In this document: positions 1 through 10,906 of the stretch, piece after piece
Numbering within the stretch: position 1 is the first letter of the stretch
How the letters are laid out: every line of letters starts with the position of its first letter
Assembly (NCBI GenBank): GCA_965240325.2
Contig: OZ251235.1
Location: forward strand, 248,001-312,000
Source: Rebecca billardiae RCC1528
Taxonomy: Eukaryota > Haptophyta
Length of the DNA stretch: 64,000 nt
Reading direction: 5' to 3'
Program-made: the position numbers and the translations under genes
The notes under the pieces: generated by a model
Seen by the model: only the letters and a program-made list of their open reading frames with translations
What the model was told of the DNA's origin: nothing
Databases searched by the model: none

Positions 1-1
1 G

Positions 2-334
2 TCGCAGGACGGCAACAACGAGACAGCATTCAAGGTGAAGGTATCCACGGACCTAAAGAAGCTCATGGACGCATACTGCAAGCGCCAGGTGAGTGCGACC
101 GCCATGCTCGCCTGCGTCGCGCCGCGCCCCGTGGGCGCGCAGCTGCCACTCATTGGCTGCGCACAACGACTGGGCGCGTCCGCCGCACGCGCGACGCAGG
201 GCATGACTCGCGACGCTGTCCGCTTCATTTTTGATGGTGAGCGGATCAGCGATGGCGACACTCCAAAGAGCCTGCAGATGGAGGACGATGACGTCATCGA
301 CGCCGTGCTTCAGCAGGTTGGCGGCACCCGCTAG
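2..334 (+). CDS. SUMO: SUMO (small ubiquitin-like modifier), 3' part
   Basis: Ubiquitin-like modifier that is conjugated to lysines of target proteins, mainly nuclear. The gene is cut by the window edge, so the N-terminus is missing. The reading frame from base 2 gives a stretch ending KLMDAYCKRQ; exon 1 ends at 88 and exon 2 begins at 200 with GMTRDAVRFIFDGERISDGD, then QMEDDDVIDAVLQQVGGTR. This is the SUMO beta-grasp core and diglycine; only two residues (TR) follow GG, and a SUMO protease would have to remove them. The intron (89-199, 111 bp, gtgagt...gcag) is phase 0, a multiple of three and stop-free, so a retained intron would still translate. Family identity is near certain from the sequence; the paralogue is not. 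Confidence 0.93.
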   Translation, partial: SQDGNNETAFKVKVSTDLKKLMDAYCKRQVSATAMLACVAPRPVGAQLPLIGCAQRLGASAARATQGMTRDAVRFIFDGERISDGDTPKSLQMEDDDVIDAVLQQVGGTR

Positions 335-751
335 CCGTTCAGTCGGAGCCTCGCTCAGTCCCGGAACGGTTTGGGACAGAGGTCGTATTGCGCAGGCTCT
401 GCCGCGCACCGCACACAGTAGACGACGCCATTGGTCATCGTCCTACTGTATTTCAGATCTGCTGAACACGTAACTTAGTATAGCTGAGCAGCGCGCTGGC
501 TACTGACTTATTCAGGGGCTTGGCAGCCGCTCAGCAGACAGCATTTAGGACTCATTACTCACATTAGTCCGACTCAGACTGTCACTCAGAGTCAGTGCTC
601 ACCGATCCGCGATCCGGCCTCCGGGCATAAGAGAGAGACGACGCGACAGAGAGAGACGATCGAGAGATCGAGAGAGAGAGAGAGAGAGATCATCGAGCAG
701 AGATCGAGAGATCGAGAGATCGCCGAGATCGGGAGAGAGAGCCTGCTGAGC

Positions 752-787
<36 letters not shown>

Positions 788-894
788 AATAAATATCATA
801 TTGCGCCTGCTGATGCGCCTTATGGCAATCAGCTGCCGCAGCGTAGCAGCGCTCATCCATCATCGAGCTTCGTCGTCGCGCCGACTATACGTCG
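335..894. other. Intergenic spacer with GA-rich purine tracts
   Basis: The spacer lies between the 3' ends of the SUMO gene and the reverse-strand ABC transporter gene (convergent). It holds a (GA)n/GAGATC-rich purine block at about 631-785, including a pure GA run near 756-784. No coding frame with recognisable content is seen. Both polyadenylation regions must lie here. Confidence 0.6.
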
Positions 895-3030
895 CTATAC
901 GTCGTCGCCGTCGGCGACGTCAGCATCTGCATTAAGCCCGGTACGGCCGGTACTTGTAGCTCCCATCGAGCTCGGACTGGCCTCCGCACCGTCGTGCTCG
1001 CGGCGGAGCTGGCGCTCCGCTGCGAGGAGCGCGCGGTAGCACGCGCACGCGCGCGCCTCTCCATCGGGCCCGGCGCCGAGCAGCTCGTCGTGCGTCCCCT
1101 CGCCGACAAGCCTCCCGCCGTCCATCACGAGGATGCGCTCGGCGCGCCTGGCCGCGCTCAGCCGGTGCGTGATGGCGACGATGGTCGTCTCGCCGAGCGC
1201 CGCGGAGAGAGCGTCGTACGCGCCGAGCTCGGACGCCGCGTCGAGCTGCGAGGTGGCCTCGTCGAGGATGAGCACGCGCGGCGTGCGCAGCAGCGCGCGC
1301 GCGAGCAGCACGCGCTGCCGCTGCCCGCCGGACAGCCGGCAGCCGCCCTCGCCCACGCGCGTCGAGTAGCCGCGCTCCAGCCGCGGCACGAACTCGTCGC
1401 AGCCCGCCGCGCGTGCGGCGGCGCGCACGGCCGCAGCGGTGGCGTTGGGCGCGTGGAAGCGGATGTTGCTCGCGACCGAGCGGTCGAGCAGCCGCGCGTC
1501 CTGCGTCACCACCCACACGCGCGCGCGCACCTGCTGCGGCTCGAGCGCGTCGAGTGGGCGGCCATCGAGCAGCACGCGCCCAGCGCTCGGCCGCACGGCG
1601 CGCGCCATCAGCGCCGCCAGCGTCGACTTGCCTGAGCCGGAGCGGCCGACAATCGCGAGCCGCTCGCCGGGGCGCACGGTGCAGCTCACTTCGCTCACGG
1701 CCTCGGCCGCCCTGCCCCCGCCGCCCGCCACGCCGCGCTGCGCGTACGCGAAGCTCACGCCCTCGAGGCGCAGCTCCGCCCCGCCGCCGCCAGTCGCGCT
1801 CGCGCCTCGCTCCAGAGCCGGCGCGGTCTCGTGCTCGGCTGGCGGCGAGGCCGGCGGCGCGGCCAGCGGTTCGGCCGGAGCGGCGGGTTCGACTGCGGGC
1901 GCGACCGCGTACGCCGGCGGGCTGTCGAGCAGCTGGAAGTACCGGCCGAGGCTCGTGCGCAGCTGCGCGGCGCGCGCGTACACGTCGAGCGCCTCCTCGA
2001 GCGCGCGGTCCCAGACGGCGAGGAAGCCGCGGAAGGCGACAAACTGGCCGATGCTGAACGTGCCCGCGCGCACGGCGCGCAGCCCGACCGCGGCGGTCGC
2101 CACCTCCTGCGCGCCGTCGAGGGCGAGGCGGACGAAGCGGAGCGCGGTCTCGGCGTCGACAGTGAAGTCGATCACGCGCAGCGCGCGCCGCCCGAGGCTC
2201 GCCGCGCCCTCGGCCTCCGCGCCCACCACGCCGCCCAGCTGCAGCGCGGACGACTGCTGCAGCAGCTCGCCCGTGCGCGCGTCGAGCGCGCCCAGCGCGT
2301 CCGACTGCACCGCGCCGTATAGCCCGACGCGCGCGGCGGCGGCGCGCGTGGCGGCGAGGGTGAGCGGCGAGCGGAGCAGCACGCCCAGCGCCGCGAGCCG
2401 CACGTCGATTCGCGCCATAGCGTGCAGCGCGACCACGGCGCTGACGGCGCTCGAGAGCAGCCGCTCCGCGCCCGTCACCGCCGTGTCTGAGAGCCGCTCC
2501 GTGTCGCGCTCACACCGGCCGAGCAGCTCGCCCGAGGGCGTGCCGCCGAGCGCGACGCCCTCCGCGCCGAGGAGGGCGCGCAGCAGCCGGTCGCGCCCGC
2601 CGAGGATCATCCGCCAGCGCGCGCGCGCGAAGAGCGTGCAGCTCGCCACCACGCACGCCCAGCCCGTGACGTGCAGCGCGGCCAGCCGCCACAGGAGCGG
2701 CGAGAGCGAGGGCGCGCCCCGCGCAGCGGCGAGGTCGAGCAGCGCGCCCTGCACGGCTGGGCGGACGAGATCGATCGCGCGCGCGCCGAGAGAGATGGCC
2801 GTGGCGGGGACGACGAGGCTGGCGGGTGCGCGCCTCAGCTCGCTGCCAATCCGCCTCCACGCCGCGACGCCGCCCTGGCCAGCCACCGTGTCGTCTTCGC
2901 GGACGAGGCGGCGCGCGCGCGCGACCAGCTTGGCGTGCTCGTCTGAGTAGCGCCGCAGCGGCAAGGGCAGCCCCCAGCCGCTCGCGCCGAGCGCGAGCAG
3001 CAGCAGCAGCACGCGTTCGCGCCGGCGCAT
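895..3030 (-). CDS. ABC transporter, half-size, exporter (ABCB-like) type
   Basis: Single-exon 711-residue ATP-driven membrane exporter subunit; substrate unknown. The start is the first ATG of the frame and gives MRRRERVLLLLLALGASG, a basic start plus hydrophobic segment that could be a signal anchor. An ABC-exporter membrane domain (about 60-360) is followed by an Ala/Pro-rich linker (about 370-415) and one nucleotide-binding domain. In the latter are Walker A GRSGSGKS (about 462-469), Q-loop Gln near 510, signature LSGGQRQR (about 566), Walker B VLILDEATSQLD (about 586) and the H-loop in AITHRLS (about 622). All catalytic motifs are intact. With one membrane domain and one ATPase domain it should dimerise. 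The C-terminal 40 residues are acidic and Ser-rich. The start codon lies 141 bp from that of the divergent DUF2854 gene. Mitochondrial, plastid or vacuolar location cannot be decided. Confidence 0.88.
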   Translation of the reverse strand: MRRRERVLLLLLALGASGWGLPLPLRRYSDEHAKLVARARRLVREDDTVAGQGGVAAWRRIGSELRRAPASLVVPATAISLGARAIDLVRPAVQGALLDLAAARGAPSLSPLLWRLAALHVTGWACVVASCTLFARARWRMILGGRDRLLRALLGAEGVALGGTPSGELLGRCERDTERLSDTAVTGAERLLSSAVSAVVALHAMARIDVRLAALGVLLRSPLTLAATRAAAARVGLYGAVQSDALGALDARTGELLQQSSALQLGGVVGAEAEGAASLGRRALRVIDFTVDAETALRFVRLALDGAQEVATAAVGLRAVRAGTFSIGQFVAFRGFLAVWDRALEEALDVYARAAQLRTSLGRYFQLLDSPPAYAVAPAVEPAAPAEPLAAPPASPPAEHETAPALERGASATGGGGAELRLEGVSFAYAQRGVAGGGGRAAEAVSEVSCTVRPGERLAIVGRSGSGKSTLAALMARAVRPSAGRVLLDGRPLDALEPQQVRARVWVVTQDARLLDRSVASNIRFHAPNATAAAVRAAARAAGCDEFVPRLERGYSTRVGEGGCRLSGGQRQRVLLARALLRTPRVLILDEATSQLDAASELGAYDALSAALGETTIVAITHRLSAARRAERILVMDGGRLVGEGTHDELLGAGPDGEARACACYRALLAAERQLRREHDGAEASPSSMGATSTGRTGLNADADVADGDDV

Positions 3031-3171
3031 GGCTGTTCGGCACGGCCGTGTCGATCAGACGCGGGCCACCGCCATGTGTGTCGTCAACCCGCCTTGATGA
3101 CCGGCCGCGAATCGGCGTCCGGTGTCTCTCGATCCTTCTGTGGCCGTGCGGGCGTCGCCGATTACGCCGCA
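3031..3171. promoter_or_regulatory. Short divergent promoter region (ABC transporter / DUF2854)
   Basis: Only 141 bp separate the two divergent start codons, so both 5' UTRs and promoters must overlap here. No TATA box is evident. This is inferred from gene positions only. Confidence 0.4.
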
Positions 3172-4315
3172 ATGCTCGTCAAGCACGCCGCGCTCGCGCT
3201 GGCCCTGTGCCACAGCGCCAATGCGTACACCGCCGTGGCTCGCGTCGGTGCGCGCATCGGAGCGATCTTCTGCGGACCCACAGCTCCGCGAGTCGGCTGG
3301 ACCCTTGCCGTCCATCGCGCGTCGCACATGCGTTGCTGACGCGCTCGCCTGCCATGCGCGCGCTCGCGCAGGCGCGCCAGCTCGGATCACCGCGTCGCGT
3401 GCCCACGGCGCCAGGCCGTTGGCTGCGTCACGAAGTGCGCTCGTGCGCATGGGCGACGACGCCGATGCCCTGAAGGTGCGTGTCCGTATGGCGCGCGCGC
3501 CGTCTCGCGCCGCGCTCAGCGATCCGCATGGCGCGCGCACACACCGATCCGACACGGCACGCGAGCGCACCGACGGACAACAGCGCACCTGCGGACAAGG
3601 CGGTCTTCCCGCGCGTCCGCTCACCCTCCGCCCGGCGCGCGCTCCCGCCACGGCCGCGCAGACGGTGCCGTTTGAGGTGCGCGGCTTCTCGTACGCGACC
3701 GTCACGCTCGGCGCCGCGACCGTGCTCACGCTGTACAGCTTCTTCCAGTTCTTCCTGAACGACGGCGAGGCGTCGTCGTCGCTCGGCTTCGTGTACGGCT
3801 TCCCCGGCCTGCTGCTCGGCTGCGCGCTGAAGTACGCGGAGGTGCCGCCGGCGCCGATCGAGACCGGACCTGGCGCGGAGGAGGCGCGCACAAGCGTCGC
3901 CAACGTGAACCTGCAAAAGATCTTTGCCGACGTGACGCGCTTCCGGTACGCGGACGAGCACATGGGCGACGCGCTCAAGATCCTCGGGCTGCAGCCGCGC
4001 GGTGAGGGCCCGCCGGAGCTGCTCAAGGTGACCGAGCGCGTCACGAATGACGGGCAGTACTCGATGGAGATGCAGTTCAAGTGCGCGGGCACGCCGTACA
4101 CGTCGTGGCTCAAGTCGGCGCACCGGTATGCCAACTTCTTCGGGCCCAACGTGCGCGCGACGGTGAAAAAAGTGTCGGCGGAGCAGCGGATTGTCGCGCT
4201 GACGCTCATCTCGGTGCCGCCGGGCGGCGACGAGACGCCGCGCGAGGTGCAGGAGGACGGCACGGAGGTGCCGATCGCGCTGGACGGCAGTGTTGAGACC
4301 GTCGCGGCTGCGTGA
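3172..4315 (+). CDS. DUF2854 thylakoid-type membrane protein, plastid-targeted
   Basis: Homologue of a cyanobacterial/plastid membrane protein family (DUF2854, slr0575-like) of unknown biochemical role. Three exons fit by phase: 3172-3247, 3372-3475 and 3662-4315, giving 277 residues; introns are 124 and 186 bp. The spliced N-terminus is a signal peptide (MLVKHAALALALCHSANA) followed by a basic, Ser/Ala-rich stretch ending near VRMGDDADALK. This is the bipartite leader expected for a secondary plastid. The mature part has two hydrophobic segments (YATVTLGAATVLTLYSFFQF and LGFVYGFPGLLLGCALKYAE) and then a soluble domain with TSWLKSAHRYANFFGPNVRA. The second intron is a multiple of three without stops, so an unspliced frame is also open; splicing is preferred because it gives a clean leader. 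Family assignment is from recognised sequence pattern. Confidence 0.8.
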
Positions 4316-4780
4316 ACGGCCGTTGTGTTGACAGTGTTGAGTGTCCACAGTCCAGCAGGTGCTGCCGCCCCATTCTAGTCTGTTCGTAGTGACAGCGAGG
4401 TCGATCATCGCAACGCGTGCCCTATCATTCTACGGCCCTTGCCATTGTATCGTCACATCAGAATCCTCACAATCGCGTACCACAAGTTCCGACGCGTCCT
4501 AAGGTGCCAGCCCACACTGGCGCACGCCCCACGCGCCGCCGCCGGCCGGGCCGGCAGCCCTGCTGACAATGGGCAGCCTCTGATAAAAGGCCGTCGGCTG
4601 TGATTCAATGACTGATGAACTGTAATAGTCGATATGACTTGCGTTACCCACGTATGTGTTTAAGACCCGCGCAAATAATGATGCGCCGCCCTTTTGCGGT
4701 CGTCATCAGTACTCATCACTGCTCACCAAGGCCGCCCGCCCTCGCCAGAAACAGGCAGTCCCTCGCGGGCAGGGGTGACG
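4316..4780. other. Intergenic spacer, no feature seen
   Basis: The spacer follows the DUF2854 stop and contains its 3' UTR and probably the promoter of the next gene. No RNA gene or repeat was recognised. Confidence 0.5.
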
Positions 4781-5534
4781 ATGTTTCGCAGCAAGGCGGC
4801 GGGCAACGACGGCGACCGATCCGGCTCAGCACCACAGATCCGGCTGTATGCGCCGCCCGCGCGGCCCCGCTGCCGTGCCCGCGCGCACTCGCACGCGCCA
4901 CCCCCATTGCGCGAAGCGCGTGGCATATGTGCCAGCGCACGTGTGCGTTTGCTTAAGCCTGCCGGGCGCGCATGCGGCGCGTGGCGCGCGCAGGGGCAAG
5001 ATGTCGATCGGAGGGCGCAGTTCACCATCAGCAGATAGTGCGCAACAGACGCCACCAGCCGACGGGAAGCGCCCTCCGGCGCTGAACAGGCCAAAGCTCG
5101 GCCTGCCCGGTTCACGGCCCGCACGGCAGTCAGACACAGCAGCCATCGCAGCGTCAGCCACGGCGAAGGACCTCGCGCCAACGACGAAGAAGGCGGAGAC
5201 TACGGGCGAGATGACGCAGGGCGATTTCCTCATGGCCGCGAAGGCCAGGCGTCGCCAGCAGGCGGAGGCCGGCGGCGACGGCAGCCCGGTCAACACGTCG
5301 AGTGGCACCTCGGCCTCTGCACTCGACGACTCGCAGGTCCATGCGCCCATCGCTCCGAGCGGCGGCACGCCGCCGCCGCCGCAGCGGCGGCGACCCGGCG
5401 GATCGGAGCCTTCGGGAGCAGGCGCTGGAGCCCCGCCGAAAGGCGGCTCCCTTCTCGGTGACATCGACATACCAACCAAACTTCCCGGCCAGGAGTCGCC
5501 GACGAAGCTGGGCAGAGAGCGCACGTCGTGCTGA
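4781..5534 (+). CDS. Hypothetical disordered Pro/Ala/Ser-rich protein
   Basis: No family is recognised. A two-exon model fits: exon 1 4781-4845 (MFRSKAAGNDGDRSGSAPQI...), intron 4846-4993 (148 bp, gtatgc...gcag), exon 2 4994-5534. The splice is phase consistent and gives about 201 residues. The product is low in hydrophobics, rich in Pro, Ala, Ser, Gly and charged residues, and has a short helical-looking patch EMTQGDFLMAAKARRRQQ and a PPPPQRRRP run, so it is probably intrinsically disordered. There is no signal peptide or membrane segment. An alternative is translation from the second-exon ATG at 5001. It could also be a chance frame in GC-rich DNA, but amino-acid composition differs from the Arg-rich shadow frames elsewhere. 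Confidence 0.5.
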
Positions 5535-6396
5535 CGGATAGGTGTGCGCGCCCCTGAGCATGGCTTGGAGGTTCCACTGGGCAGCGCTCGCACACTCCTC
5601 CGCAACCTCACACACCTCGCGAACATCGGGGCGGATGTCCACGCGTCGCGCGCGAGACAGCACGGCCACCGGCGCGGACAGACGACAGTGCTCATCACTT
5701 CATCAGTCTCATCATGTCGGATCAAGTCGGACCGACGACCGTGTCCGTGTCCGTGACGGCGTCCCACGGCCACCGTCACAGACAGGGCCGACGGATGCAT
5801 CAGCACTCGAAGTTCATGACTCGAATGCTGCCAGTAAAAGCCGACGACACTTAATAGTATGGGTGCGCAGATCTTCGTACTCAAGATGCGCGCGTTGGCA
5901 CAGCTGATTCAGCTGCGAACGACTCTGACCAGATCCGGCTCGGCGCTCACTCCGTGCGACTCGCCAGTCGCAGTCGCGGCAGCTCTGTGAGCTCACCGTG
6001 CCGTCACTCGTCATCATGGCAGTCTCCGCGCGGCTTCTCACGGCAAAGTCACTGCATATGACGCCCGCCCATCCGCGACGAAGACGTGAGACGGAAGGAG
6101 GCCGCAACAGAACGCGTCCTAGCTGCCCGAAGGCGACGTGGCTGCGACTCCTGGACCAGGCACCACCAGCCAAGCTGGCCCACGGCCAGGAATCAGCCAG
6201 CCAGCCGGCAGGCAGCGGCGCGCGCTCCGTGCACCTGCCAGCTGCTCGCCCGTCGCAGCAGAGAGCGCGCACAGGGGCGAGGTCTGCTGGCCATGGCGGG
6301 GCTGGTAGCGGAGACGTGGAGTTCCGCGTCGGCATTAGCCGCCTGCGCTGCCCTGCGCGCGCGGTGGACGGCGCGCACCACCGCCACCCGTGCCGC
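5535..6396. other. Intergenic spacer, no feature seen
   Basis: The spacer lies between the hypothetical gene and the stop codon of the NDUFA8 gene. Reading frames here are short and Arg-rich with no family resemblance, and no repeats are obvious. Confidence 0.5.
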
Positions 6397-6714
6397 TCAG
6401 CTGCTGTAGTAGGCGGCTTCGAACAGCAGCTGCTTTGTGCGGCACTCTTCTGGTTTTAGCGTGTTCCACGCGAGGCAGTCGGCGTACGTCCTGAACTCAC
6501 GCGGCGCCTTCTTCTCGATCTCTAGCAGCGTCGCGTGGACGCACGCCTGCACCTCCTTGCCCTCCTCGATGCACTTGGACGGGTGCGGCGTCGAGTCCTT
6601 GCACTTGTAGAACGCAAGGTTTTGGTCAAAGCAACGGTCGCCGATGACCTTCGCTGCGGCGTAGAGCTCGTGTGATTTGGGGGGCGCCTCGGCGCTGTAG
6701 CTCCGTGGGGACAT
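6397..6714 (-). CDS. NDUFA8: NDUFA8-like complex I subunit (CHCH protein)
   Basis: Accessory subunit of mitochondrial NADH:ubiquinone oxidoreductase, located in the intermembrane space. The 105-residue single-exon product matches plant NDUFA8 in length and layout: KVIGDRCFDQNLAFYKCKD is a CX9C pair, KCIEEGKEVQACV a second Cys pair (CX8C as read), and YADCLAWNTLKPEEC a third CX9C spacing. These twin-cysteine helices fold by Mia40-type oxidation, which fits the absence of a cleavable presequence. The start MSPRSYSAEAPPKSHELY is the only reasonable ATG. The gene is divergent from EMC1 with 206 bp between start codons. Other CHCH proteins have similar spacing, but the overall pattern favours NDUFA8. 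Confidence 0.85.
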   Translation of the reverse strand: MSPRSYSAEAPPKSHELYAAAKVIGDRCFDQNLAFYKCKDSTPHPSKCIEEGKEVQACVHATLLEIEKKAPREFRTYADCLAWNTLKPEECRTKQLLFEAAYYSS

Positions 6715-6920
6715 CGCCGCAGCCTAGCCCGTGCACCACCGCCTCGCGCCGCCACGGCCGGTGCGCCCGTGGCCCGAGATCGCCTCGGCCTGGCTGGGCG
6801 ATCCTTCGTTCGGCGAACCACGATGGGCGCTCGCAAGCTTGCGAGAGCGTCCGGCTTGCAAAAACTCGCGTGCCTCCGCTTCGCCGGACTCGCGTGGGCG
6901 CCCGCTTGCCGCCGCCGGCG
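6715..6920. promoter_or_regulatory. Divergent promoter region (NDUFA8 / EMC1)
   Basis: There are 206 bp between two divergent start codons. It includes an imperfect inverted stretch around 6830-6900 (gctcgcaagcttgcgagagc and nearby). No TATA box is visible. Its role is inferred from position only. Confidence 0.4.
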
Positions 6921-9900
6921 ATGAAGGGCAGCATGGCCAAGGCCCTCGTGGCGGCGCTCGCCGCGCTGCTGCCCGCAGCGCACGCGCTCTTCGAGGATCA
7001 GGCGGGTGTGGTGGACTGGTGCGCGCGCGCGCGCACGCGCGCGCCCCCGGCCACTCGCGCGCCCTCGCCCTGGCTCACACACGCGCGTCTGCCCGCATTG
7101 CCGCGCAACACTCGCGCCTGCGCGCAGGTTCCGTGCCAACATCGGCACCGTGCTCCACGCGGACTTTCACACAGTCGAGTCGCGCCGGCTGCTCCTCGTG
7201 AGCACCGACGCGTCGATTGTCGCCGCTGTTGACGCCGCGACCAACCAGACGGCCTGGCGCCACGTGCTGCCGGGCGGCGAGCGCGTTGTGAGCCAGGTGC
7301 TGCACACGCGCGCCGGCCAGCTGCTCGTCGGATCGGTGACGCCCGAGGGCGCGCTGATGGCGCGGCTCTGGACGGTGGGCGGCGCGCTCCTCTGGGACGC
7401 CCACGTGCCCGCGCCCCCGCCGTCGGCGGCCGTGCACAAGCCCACCGCCTCGTTTGTCGGCGACTCGGCGGATGTGCTCGCGCTGTGCGGCGCGCGCGTG
7501 CACGTGCTGCGCGGGCGCTCGGGCGAGCTGGTGTGGAGCTGGGAGCACGCGCCCGCGACGACGGGTGGGTCTGTGATCACATGGCAGGCCTCCTCCCTCT
7601 CCGCCGACCAGCGCACCCTCGCCATCCACGGGCTCGCGACCGGCGCGCGCGATGAGGCGCGCGGCCCGTCGCAGCTCGCGCGGGCGGACCTTGAAGTCAC
7701 GAACGGGGCGCTGGTCGGCGGTGTGAAGCTGGTGGCGGCGGGCGGCGGGATCGACGCGGAGCAGGGCCTGCTGCTCACGCTCGAGCCGCGCTTCGCCGTC
7801 GCTGTCTCCAAGGCCGGCGATCGCCTCCTCTTCGCCGCCGCGCCGGACGACGGCTCGGCGACCGCAGGCGCCGCCTCGAGCTTTGCGGTGCCGCACTCAC
7901 GCCAGGGCGGCGGCGACGGGCGCGCGCGGCTGCTGCCGGTGGCGCTGCCGGGCGCGGTGGTCGTCGCGCCGTCGCCGGCGCAGCACGTCCTCCTCGACCT
8001 CTCGCAGGCCGCGCCCGAGCCGCACGTCGCGTGGGAGCGCACGTGGAGCGCGCCGGGCGCGTGCGGGGGCCTGCGCAGCGGCGCGCAGGCGATACTCGCG
8101 TGCGCCGCGCCGAGTGCCTCCGGCGATGCGCTCGAGCAGGCGACGATGCTCGTGACGGCGGGGAGCGTGGAGAGCCTTCCCAGCCCACCCGCCGCGCGCG
8201 TCGACTTCGCGAGCCACGGCGCCCCCGCCGCGCTCTTCCTCGGCTCGTACGCCAAGCGCGACAGCGCGATCGCGCAGCGCGCGCTGCTCGTGAGCGCGAC
8301 AGGCGCCGCGCACTACGCGGTGGACGGCGCGTGCGCGTGGACGCGCGACGAGGCGCTGGCGCACGTCGAGCAGCTCGAGTTCGTGGACCTGCCGCGCGTG
8401 CGCGACGTGGCCGCGCTCGAGCAGGGCCCGCAGTACGGCTCGCTCTTCCGCGCCCTCGGCAGCCTCGCCGGCGGCGGCGCGGCCGCGCTCGCGGCCGCGT
8501 CTGGCCTGGGCGCGCGCCGCCACTCTCCCGAGCTCACCTCCGACGCTTTTGGCTTCAACAAGCTGATGGTCGTGCGCACGCGCTCGTCCAAGATCGTCGC
8601 GCTGAGCTCGCTCGACGGCTCGCCCGTGTGGGGCACGCTGCCCACGCTCGACGGCGCGCCGGTCACCGTGCACACGCTCACCGTCGTGCCCGCGCCCACG
8701 AGCCAGCCCACAGACATTGCGCTCGTCGTGAGCGCTCGCGGTGCCGACGGCGCCGACGAGCGCTATGCGCTCATCACCATCGACGCGCTCAAGGGCGAGC
8801 AGCGCGGCGATGCGCACCCGCTGCCGCAGCGCGTGCTCTGGACGATCTCCGTCGGCACGCCCGACGCCGCCGCGCCCGGCGCGCCGCCCCTCCCCCTCCT
8901 GGCGCTCGTGCACGCCGACTTCTCCGTCTCGCTCTTCCCGGAAACTTCCGAGGCGGCGCGCGCGTTTGAGGCGTCGGCGCGCGGCGCGATGCACTTCTTC
9001 CTGCTCGACCGCGCGGAGGGGGTGATCAAGGGGTACGGGCTCGCGGCGCGGCGCGAGGGCGGCGGCGCGGCGTTCGCCGCCGTGCACCGCTGGTCCTTTG
9101 CCCCGCCGCCCAACGCGCGCGGGCTGAGCGTCTGCACGCTCGACTCGGCCGAGGCGGTGCACTCGCCCGTGCGCGTGCTCGGCGACCGCGGCGTGCTGCA
9201 CAAGTACCTCAACCCCAACCTGCTCGCGGTGGGGTACACGCAGACGGGGCGGGGCGGCGCGGCGGGCTCGAGCTCGGAGCTCAGCGTCCACGTCACCGTG
9301 CTGGACGGCGTGAGCGGCGCCGCCGTGCACGACTTTGTCACCCCGCGCGCCGCGGGCCCCCTCCGGCTCGCGCTCTCGGAGAACACGCTCGTCGCGTACG
9401 CGCGCTCGGCCGCGACGGGCGCGCCGTTCGTCTCGGTCACCGAGCTGTACGAGAACGCGACCGCGCCCAACTACATGCGCATGCTCCTCTCCGGTGCGCG
9501 CCCGCCCCGCGCGCACACCGGCGCGCCTACCCGAGGCGTGCTCGCCCGCACCGCGGCCGAGCGGCGCGCCATCGCACAATCCGCGCCCTCCGCCCTCGGC
9601 CCTCCGCCCTCGGCGTGCGCTGCGCTGCGCTGCGCTGCTGCGCGCAGGCTCAGACCCGGACGCAGAGTCTGCGCGCTCCGCGTTCGAGCCGCGCGCGCCC
9701 TTCGCGCTCTCGGCCGCGTACTACCTGCCCGCGGACGTGGCGGCGGTGGGCATCACGCAGACCACCAAGGGCATCACGCCGCGCCACGTCATGTTCGCGC
9801 TCCACAGCGGACAGCTGCTGGCCCTGGTGAGCGCGCGCGCGCAACCCGCCGCACGCGCTCGGCCGCACGAGCGCGCGCGCGCCTGTGGTGCCGCCGCCGA

Positions 9901-10363
9901 GCCGACCGGTCGGCCCAGCGCGGCGCACCCGAGCCGTAACCGCGCCCGCGCTCACCTCCGCGCGCGCCTCCGCCGCCCCTCCCTCGCGCCGCAGGACAAG
10001 CGCATCTTCGACCCGCGCCGGCCCAAGGCCCCGCCCTCGCAGGCGGACAAGGAGGAGGGGCTGATGCAGTACTCGCCCTCGGTCGGCCACCCGCCGCCCA
10101 CCGCGCTCGTCACGCACGGGCACGAGGTGGCCAACGTGAAGGGCATGCGCTTCGCGCCGACCGTGCTCGAGTCGACCAGCGTCGTCGCGCTGTACGGCAC
10201 CGACCTCTTCGTCGCGCGCTACTGCCCCGCCAAGGAGTTCGACAAGCTCGGAGACTCGTTCAACCACGTCGCGCTCGTCGGCGCGCTCGTCGGGCTGGGC
10301 GCGGCGACGGTGCTGAGCACGTTCGCGCGGCGGCGGAAGGAAGTGAACCGGTTGTGGCGCTAA
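6921..10363 (+). CDS. EMC1: ER membrane protein complex subunit 1
   Basis: Largest luminal subunit of the ER membrane protein insertase. Four exons fit exactly by phase: 6921-7018, 7128-9493, 9648-9826, 9995-10363; total 3012 nt, 1003 residues, close to animal EMC1. The N-terminus MKGSMAKALVAALAALLPAA is a signal peptide, followed by FEDQAGVVDWFRANIGTVLH. The central 700 residues are beta-propeller-like. The conserved C-terminal block is clear: YYLPADVAAVGITQTTKGIT, KRIFDPRRPKAP, then FAPTVLESTSVVALYGTDLF and VARYCPAKEFDKLGDSFNHV, ending with one membrane helix (VALVGALVGLGAATVLSTFA) and a basic cytosolic tail. Intron 3 (168 bp) is a stop-free multiple of three. EMC1 is a type I membrane protein, consistent with this topology. 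Confidence 0.93.
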
Positions 10364-10872
10364 TCGGCCGGGGAGTGCGTGGTGGCGACGGCGCCCCGGC
10401 CGCATGCGCCGTGCCGCCTCGGCGCGCGCGCCCCCAACCCTCAACGCAGACGCAGCCTGTGTGCTGATGAAAGTGCTGCGCCGTGACGGACGCACGGATG
10501 TCTGAGTCAGGGGCGAGGCAGCGGCCGACGTTGATGACTTGATCTGACACGCCGTGCCAGGCGGCAGTTCATCACGTCCTTACGACGACCCTTGCGCGGA
10601 CCCTTCAACGGTCATCAGTAGACTGACAGTAGAGTCGACAGTCGGCAAGTAGGGTCTGCTGCGCGCCTGGCAAGAAGATGATCGTCGTCATGATATGGCA
10701 TATCATCATCATCATGATGCGCACTCGATCGTAGTCGTCGTATCATCATCATCGTCGTATCCGTAATTATGGCCATGCAGCGATGATAGGCATAGCCCGC
10801 CGCCGATATATGACAGATATCGACAGTCAGATCGACTATACCGAGCTATATCGTCTTAATATCTAGCTGCGC

Positions 10873-10906
<34 letters not shown>

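Noticed and set aside
1439-2950. 503-codon + strand frame opposite the ABC transporter
   Set aside because: Ser/Arg/Ala-rich shadow; the reverse frame has all ABC motifs.
7897-9579. 560-codon reverse frame opposite EMC1
   Set aside because: Arg/Glu/Val-rich shadow of a conserved exon.
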